Below, piece by piece: positions 57,833 through 64,000 of a DNA stretch of 64,000 bases. The stretch's first letter is position 1. Each line of letters starts with the position of its first letter. The stretch lies in NCBI GenBank assembly GCA_948567375.1, contig OX419757.1, forward strand, positions 26,784,001 through 26,848,000, read 5' to 3'. The translations under genes were made by a program, and so were the position numbers. A model generated the notes under the pieces. That model saw only the letters and a list, made by a program, of their open reading frames with translations. It had not been told where the DNA came from and did no database searches. The DNA comes from Lunularia cruciata (lineage: Eukaryota > Streptophyta > Marchantiopsida > Lunulariales > Lunulariaceae).

Positions 57833-60479
57833 GTGTGTTGTCAATGGGACCGTTAGGGTTTGAGACCTAGCTCGAGTCCAAGAGGTATACTTTTGAAATG
57901 CAGCTCTAGAAAGCTCATTTCTCTGATGTTGAGCATTTGAGTCCTTGGCTATGGTTGACAGATGCCGGCAAGCATCACCTGGATTCTCTTAGCTAGAATG
58001 GATGTGGCTTTAATATAATCAATACCCAATTGTTGGCAGATTATTGAGTGATAGATCAAGTACTGATCTCATTGAGTATGATTCAAGTTGTGTAAAAAGA
58101 TTGATTACATCAAAGAAGTGAGGTCAAGGGGAAATTGGGTGTAGGAATTAAGAGTGTTGGTGGTATCTCCAAGACTTTTTGATCGTTGGTAGCTTGATGG
58201 GAGTGCTAATTTTCCCTAGTCTGCAAAAGCTCATTTGATTGATGTAGATTTGGTAGTGAGGCAAAGATTGTGCGGAATTGCTAGCCAAATTTTGAGCATA
58301 GAGAATTAATTTTCAAGTGATAATTGTGATTTTGAGCTCAAGAGGTGAAAGTAAGACCAATTTGTTGCAAGTTGAGCTTAGAAAGTGAAATTGAAGATGG
58401 AGTTGGGAACCCATCCTTGTGAATTTGTGATTTAGAGAAACCCATCATTTTAATTTGGCTCAAGTGGAGAGTTAGCAAAGGATTTGGTAGTCATCCAACT
58501 TTAGAGATTTATATCTGATTTTTATTGGAGTTTATGTCAAATTTTGGCCAGATTTGGAGGAGTTTTGCCAAAGGATAGTGGGCTATGAGAGGCTAGAGAG
58601 GCTTAGAAGGGCCAGCAAGCCAACTTGTTGGCATGAGGCTAGCTAGTTAAGAGTAGATTTTGATAATTGTTTAGCAAAATCTGTCCATCCTACTAGATTG
58701 TGCACAATAGGGTTTGACTCCTAGATCTCTGGTTCCTAGATTGGTGCACTAGTCAACTAGTCCACCCTCACTTGTTGTCCTAGTGATTGCTCCACTATTA
58801 TCTATATAGTTGTAGCTTTGGCTAGGAGAGACAATTTGATCCCATTCTTGGTGATCATGGTTGCTTAAGAAGTAGATAACTCATTATGTCAAATGCAAAA
58901 TGGTGGCAGAGTAAGTCCAACCTTGATTTATGGAATGGAGAGTTTTTGTTTAGATTTCTTGTGATTGGACCCCTCCATTCTCTACTTCTTGTTTGTGCAC
59001 CATGTTTGTATGAGGTGCCTTGACTTTAGAGTGTTGGTGCTCTAGTGTGCTCTCGATAGTGAGGCTGGAGTGATGACCAATCAAACTACCTATGTTTCTC
59101 TCCTATGAGGTAGGCAATGATGATTTGTAGACCGTGAGAGTGCATGTTATGATGGTAGGTTACATGTTTCCCTTTCTCCTAGTGTAGTTGTTGTAGTTAG
59201 AGCTACATTAGTTGGTGACATTGTCATTGGGAAAGTAATCTAGATGATACATTGGAGTTGTTTAGTGTGATTAGGGAAGTGTAGCCAAGATTTTTTGATT
59301 GTTTATTCAACATCAGCCGGTGGAGGTTTGGGAAGCATTTGCATAATATAGGAATTTTCTTTGGGTGATCAGATTAACGGTGTGGGGAAGTGCCAATCAA
59401 ACAGCCTTGTTTACTCCTTGTATGCTGACAAAACCTTTGAAAGATGAAAAGTCAAGTAACCTTTTCCCCAAGGAAGGAAGGGGATTTTGTTTCAAGAGAC
59501 TGTAGTTTTGGAAGGAAACATGGGGGAGAGACTTGTGTACGTGAAGGACAAATGAGGATGAATTGCTCACCAAGGAGAATTTTGGTGAGGAAAGATAAGA
59601 GAAAAGGCCATTTTTTTGAGAGGAGAGGTCAGCTAAAGACAAGGCGGGTTTAGAGGAAATCATAAAAAGAGAGTTGGGTTTTGGACTATAACAAGGAAGT
59701 AGGAGAATTCTTGAGAGAGGAAGAGCTTTGGCTTGGACAGGAAGACAAGAGAGGAAATTATCAAAGGAAGGGGTTTGGCAAGAGGAGACTTCTTGAGAGA
59801 GGAAAGGCTTTGGCTTGGACAAGAGGACAAGAGAGGAAATTATCAAAGGAAGGGGTTTTGACTGGAGGAGATTTCTTGAGAGGAGAGGGCTTTGGAGAGA
59901 GGGCTTTGATAGAGGAGGAAATTATCAAATAAGAGAGAGTTTGGCTGAGGCAAAGAGAATTCTTAAAAATATGCAAGGTGGAGAGGTCCATGAGAGTTTG
60001 GCAAGAGAGTGTATGATCAAAGGATATTAGGGAAAAAGGAGAGGTTTTTTGAGATTTGCAGGACAAGAAGAAGCTCAAAGAAGAAGAACTGGGGCCGGAC
60101 AAGAAGAAATCTCAAGATAAAGTTGGGGCTGGATAGAGAAGAGTTTTGAAGAAGGTTTTGGGGACTGGACAGGAAGAGAAATCTAGAAGGAGAGTTGGGG
60201 CTGGACAGAGAGAGAGAAGAAAGGAAATTCTCAAAGATAGGGTTGCCTTGAAGAGAAATAGAAGGGAGTATATTTAAGGAAAAGAGGGCTCAAGCAGAAC
60301 CAAAGAGGACATTCAAAGGAGAAGAGGGTTTGAGGGTTTTGTGACAGGAAGGAAAAGGCATTGAGAGAAGAGCGTTGGGACAGAAGAGAAAATTCTTGAA
60401 GAGAAAGGCTTGGCTAGAGAAGTAAGGAGAGAAATCTCAAAGGCAAAGGAGGGTTTTGTGTAGGAGGTGACAGGCAAGA
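57833..60479. other. Unclassified repeat DNA between two long LTRs
   Basis: No gene recognised. The part 58,957-59,170 matches, reversed, the LTR-like DNA at 35,495-35,698. From about 59,400 the + strand becomes strongly purine-rich, with tandem repeats. It could be internal or untranslated DNA of the element whose LTR begins at 60,480. Open frames here follow the purine bias and show no domains. Confidence 0.45.
59708..59955 (+). repeat. Purine-rich tandem repeat, 82-83 bp period
   Basis: Unit starts (TTCTTGAGAG) are at 59,708, 59,790 and 59,873. The first two units are nearly identical (CTTTGGCTTGGACA, AGAGAGGAAATTATCAAAGG); the third is shortened. Degenerate GGACAAGAAG/GGACAGGAAG words continue to about 60,450. 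Confidence 0.8.
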
Positions 60480-60565
60480 TGTGGTACCCACATTTTTTTG
60501 TTTTTCTATGGTTAGTAGTATTTAAGAGACGAAGTAAGCACTAAAATTTGAATTGCGGACAAAGA

Positions 60566-63341
60566 ATGGACGGAAGTAACTTTGGAGGGAAGCCAAACAA
60601 GCTGACATCGGATCCGATGATGGAGGTACTTAGAAGAGGAGTATGCCGGAAAAAGTCCGAAGATCACCGTCTTTGGGTTGGAAGATGCAGGAAAGACGAA
60701 GACCGTTTAACAACCTCTGTACGTGGCAAGAAAGTACATTTCAAGAAACAGCGGGGGCAGAATAAGCATGTCTTGATAGTGACCGAGAGTGCATGCAAAA
60801 GAGAGAAATTCACAGACAAAATTGACTGAAGAATGACTGCAATTTGGGTCAATATAAAATTGTGACTGCACAAGGGGAAGTTGAATACTTTGAGTAAATT
60901 TCCAATTCCTTTGAGTAGTCATCCTGCAGTAATGCGTGCTTGGAAGCCCATCAAGAGTGAGATTTTCTGGAACCCTGAGGGAGTTAGAGTGTCTCGTCCA
61001 GGAGAGGGTCTTATTTTCCAACATCATAGAACGAGAGAACAAATCATGGCAAAGAAGGTGGCCAATGCGCTGGCGGTGAGAGGTTTCACAATCCAAAGGG
61101 TAGATGTAGTGGCTAGAATCAAAGTCTTGATTAGACTTTGTATTACGTTTTTAGCATGGAATTGGAATTTCAGTTTCCCAAGAGTGATGGCAAAGATCGC
61201 TGCTAGTAATTGTGAGGAGGGTCCCGAGGTGGAAGGGAAGAGAGGCAATCCAGCTCGATGGACTAAGTCGGATTGGAAGTTGGTATTGGGAAGAGAAGCA
61301 GGAGACCCAACAGGGATCACCTTCTATCGGAAGTGTGATGTTGCAGAGGAGACAGCGTAAATCTAAAATTTGTTCTTTGCTCCGAGAACCACGAATGGCT
61401 ACAAGGTGAAGTCCTATCGGGACTCGATCCAAAGAAGTATTGTGGGGGTGATGATGGCTATGTTCAAGCCAAAATGAACTACCTACATGAACATGCAGCA
61501 GGCCGTATTTTTCCATTAGATGTTTGCAGGAGTTCCCGTGAATTGGGCAAAGTGCTTCCATCACCAAACGAGGCAGATGGTGGTGAATTGGCAAATGGGC
61601 TCACCACCGCATTACTTTGCACTATTTGCAGCTCACTTCTACTTTGGGCTGAACTTACTATCCGAAGATAAGCGTTATCATATGGTGTCATACATGCATC
61701 TCGATTTGAGACGGGAAGCAGACGATGAGGAGCGCCTGTATTTCCTGCATCTTTGAGCAAATGATGAGTACTTTGCAAGGACTGGATAGTGGAAAATCGA
61801 AGACATTACCAGTCCAAAGACAAAGAAGCACATCAAACCCAAAGAAGCCAAGTCGCCTCCCATGCACAGAAAGACTCGGCGGCTGATGTTGAAGACGGCA
61901 AAGGTCGTAAAAGAGGCATCATCAAGATCGGAGTTTGGCAAAGAGACTGAGTCGCAAGAAGAGGACTCGAAAGAAGAGGAGCTCACATTGAAAAGTGAGG
62001 AGTTGAGGAGCAAAAGTGATGGAGACCAGAGGTCCAGCAATCGGCAGCAATGAGTGAGGCTTGTCAAACAATGGTATTAAACAAGTCAAGAGCAGAAGAG
62101 GAAGCAGAGAATCCCACGGGGCCGGTTCAAGAGGCCAAGACAAAGAAAGTGCGGACACGATAAAGATACAAAGATTGTGATTTTGGATGACGGAGGAGAA
62201 GACTCCAGACAAAGAGGGCAATGACAAAGAAGAGCACTTTAGTGGGATATCCTACATGACAAAGGTGGTAACCCTATTGCTAGAATTGTTGAAGGAGAAT
62301 CAAAGAGTAATTCCCCAAGATCGCAGTAAGGGGATGAACAAATTGCATATGGTGAAGTATCTGGTGAGTGAAGTGAAGGAGCTGGAGGAACAACAAGTCC
62401 AAAGATCGCATGAAGTGGAAGAACTCCAGAGGGAGGAATGCTTGGTGAAGAAAACGCTAACCCTGCTACAAGGAAGCTGCGCAGAAAAAGATAAGGAATT
62501 GCAAAGGCAAGCCGGAGAATTGAAGGAACAAACAATGTGGCTCAATAAGATGAAGGAAGAAGTGAGTAATGTGCGCATCAAGAATGTTCATTTGAAGGCG
62601 ATGAACATCGTAATGGAGCACGAGTTGGATAGCTTGAAGAAGAGTGCAGCAGCAAAGGATCAAGCATGGCAGAGGGAGTTAGCAGCCAGGCAAGAGGAAG
62701 AAGAACGATTACAAGAGCTAGTCAGAAGTGCTGAGTTACAGAGTACACAGTATGCAGAGGAGAAGAAGATGCTTGCTACGGAGTATGAAGACGAGCTGAA
62801 GATGTATTGTGAAGAATTGAAGGTAGAGCGCTCTTGAGGATATGAGTCGGAATAAGTAGGAGAAGTTGCGGGGAAGTTAAGAGCCATCTTAAGCACGGAG
62901 GCTGAAGGGAGATTGGAGGAAGCCCGTCTACAAGGGTTGAAGTTGCTTGTGCAGGAAACACGGAAGAGAAAAGCCAAAGATGTGGATATGAACACATTGT
63001 TGATTTGGGTGAGAGAGCGTGTAGATAGGAAAATATTAGATGTAGAGAATAATGTTAGTCTTAGACTGGATTTAGTCAATTTGGAATTAGAGAAGATTTG
63101 GAATAGTGTGATAGTGGAGAAGAGACCCGATGTTGCAGAAGTAGGAGTACAGATATCATCGGACTTGATAATTGACACTTTAGAGAAGAGTGGGTCTAGA
63201 GATAAAGCAGTAGGTGGATTACCCATGAGCTCAATTGTAGATTGTAGTGTAGAAGTTGTAGAAATAGTGAAGGATTTGGTAGATATAGCCATACCCAAAG
63301 AAGGAGAAGCCAATGATGAGGTAGACATCGGATCGGGATAG
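60566..63341 (+). pseudogene. LTR-encoded coiled-coil protein, best preserved copy
   Basis: Open pieces: 60,566-60,829 (basic N terminus, GKKVHFKKQRGQNKHVLIV); 60,881-61,360 (HHRTREQIMAKKVANALAVR, LIRLCITFLAWNWNFSFPRV, ARWTKSDWKLVLGRE); 61,520-61,756 (FHHQTRQMVVNW, FAAHFYFGLNLL); 61,862-62,053 (acidic linker); 62,187-62,837 (216 codons, mostly coiled coil: KDKELQRQAGELKEQTMWL, WQRELAARQEEEERL); 62,913-63,341 (helical block ending VDIGSG). Only a few stops and frameshifts separate them, so this is a young decay. No transmembrane segment, zinc finger or known enzyme motif seen. It could be a structural or nucleic-acid-binding accessory protein, or a captured host gene. Function unknown. Confidence 0.72.
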
Positions 63342-63473
63342 AAGTCAATTTTGAGATAGGAAGAGGCAGATATGAAGAGGCAGATATGAAACGATAAACT
63401 GTCATTTATGATCTGCAGGTAGGAAAGGATGTTAGGAAGCGGTGCCTAGGTAGGCAAGTCTGCCGTTTGCTCC

Positions 63474-63483
63474 AATATTTAAG
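63474..63483 (+). promoter_or_regulatory. TATA-like box of the long LTR
   Basis: AATATTTAAG, followed by GGAGCATTTGCA. The same block (TATTTAA..GG.GCATTTG) is kept in the other LTR copies near 5,570 and 54,675 (reverse strand) and 11,956 and 37,570. It lies about 130 bases after the stop of the coiled-coil frame, which places the frame upstream of the LTR promoter. Confidence 0.55.
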
Positions 63484-64000
63484 TGGAGCATTTGCAGTAC
63501 AATGTTATTCAGTATTCAAATTTCTAAAGATAGATAAAGTGAAGTACTGTTCTCAGTACTTGTCGCTTAAGCTTAATCCCAATTGTCAATTTTGTGTTTG
63601 TGTTTGTGAGTGTGTGGAGAATTCCAAAGAGCATGTTAGTGTGTTTGTGGATGTTGGAATCTGCAGCCTTGATCTTCATTCTGTGTGTTTGATCCTAAGT
63701 GAACTGCATCGGAGCAATGCCTTGACAGGTCTAAGAGGAATTGTAGTGTTGTTAGTATTCTGCATTTGTGAGTGCAGTACGAAGTTGATGTGAAGCAATT
63801 TTGATCGAGGAAGTTGTGCCTTTAGTGGAGGGGTGGAACACAATTCTGAGGCAAAATCGGTCTTTGCAGTGAAGTGCCGTCTTTGGGAGAATCTGAATCA
63901 TCACAATCAAGAGTTGTTTGGACAGAATTTGCTATGTTGTTATTATGTGTGTGTGTGTATTTGTGACATGTTGTCAAGATTGTGAGCTTGTTACTCTCTT

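Larger units (their letters stand above)
60480..64000 (+). mobile_element. Long LTR of the coiled-coil family, cut by window end
   Basis: Starts TGTGGTACCCACATTTTTTT at 60,480. Order and spacing match the 3.8-kb LTRs at 4,892-8,661 and 53,999-57,832, so about 250 bases should lie beyond the window. Left flank CAAGA (60,475-60,479) would be the target duplication if this is a solo or 5' LTR. It carries the most intact version of the internal frame. Confidence 0.82.

Noticed and set aside
57833-57837. GTGTG as a target duplication of element D
   Set aside because: The 3' end of element D is missing, so there is no partner to compare.
59444-60102. Open frames in the purine-rich region
   Set aside because: They arise from A/G bias (Arg/Glu/Lys/Gly strings one way, Ser/Leu/Phe the other) and tandem repeats; no domain seen.
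60566-63341. Envelope-like third frame of an Athila-type element
   Set aside because: It lies inside the LTR and not between integrase and the LTR, and no signal peptide, membrane segment or Cys pattern of an envelope is visible.
1-64000. CRISPR arrays, bacterial operons, rRNA or tRNA genes
   Set aside because: Regular short repeats with unique spacers are absent; introns and retroelements show a eukaryotic nuclear genome; no tRNA or rRNA was recognised by eye, although a covariance-model scan was not possible.

Overview
The window looks like nuclear DNA of a land plant, with one host gene set in dense, nested, mostly decayed retrotransposons. The host gene (22.0-24.35 kb) encodes a bHLH transcription factor of the ABORTED MICROSPORES-like (AMS) type, with GT-AG introns. 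Retroelements make up most of the rest. I cannot name the species. The AMS-like protein without a visible N-terminal MYC-type domain, an R2-like LINE and a methyltransferase-bearing Ty3/gypsy family together suggest a non-seed plant such as a moss, but this is inference.

The most interesting content is a Ty3/gypsy family present as three degraded copies: A (1 to ~4.8 kb, + strand), B (29.74-35.41 kb, - strand) and C (35.8-42.92 kb, + strand). Pieced across the copies, the order is LTR, Gag with two CCHC knuckles, aspartic protease, C5-cytosine DNA methyltransferase, reverse transcriptase, RNase H, integrase, PHD finger. The element therefore carried a predicted DNA-methylation writer inside pol and a predicted histone-tail reader at the end of integrase. 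Several premature stops fall where the other copies read CAG or CAA. This is the pattern expected from deamination of methylated CHG sites.

A second gypsy-like family (element D, 46.74-57.83 kb, - strand) has a very long LTR of about 3.8 kb. Its ends are fixed by a solo LTR with a perfect 5-bp target duplication (4,892-8,661, GTTCA on both sides) and by two short (~1.9 kb) solo LTRs with near-perfect duplications. The long LTR contains a roughly 920-960-codon reading frame, now broken, for an unidentified protein: an N-terminal globular part, an acidic linker and a long coiled coil. This frame lies upstream of the LTR's own TATA-like box, so it is in U3. The best preserved copy runs from 60,480 to the window end.

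Layout: 0-12.6 kb, element A, a solo LTR nested in another copy of the coiled-coil frame, and LTR fragments; 12.6-15.2 kb, AT-rich with no call; 15.2-18.2 kb, R2-like LINE on the - strand; 18.6-20.9 kb, a repeat cluster with inverted ends; 21-24.4 kb, the bHLH gene; 24.4-29.3 kb, intergenic; 29.3-42.9 kb, copies B and C lying back to back; 42.9-46.7 kb, a third LTR/Gag fragment and a coiled-coil fragment; 46.7-57.8 kb, element D with a nested solo LTR; 57.8-60.5 kb, purine-rich repeats; 60.5-64 kb, a long LTR cut by the window end.
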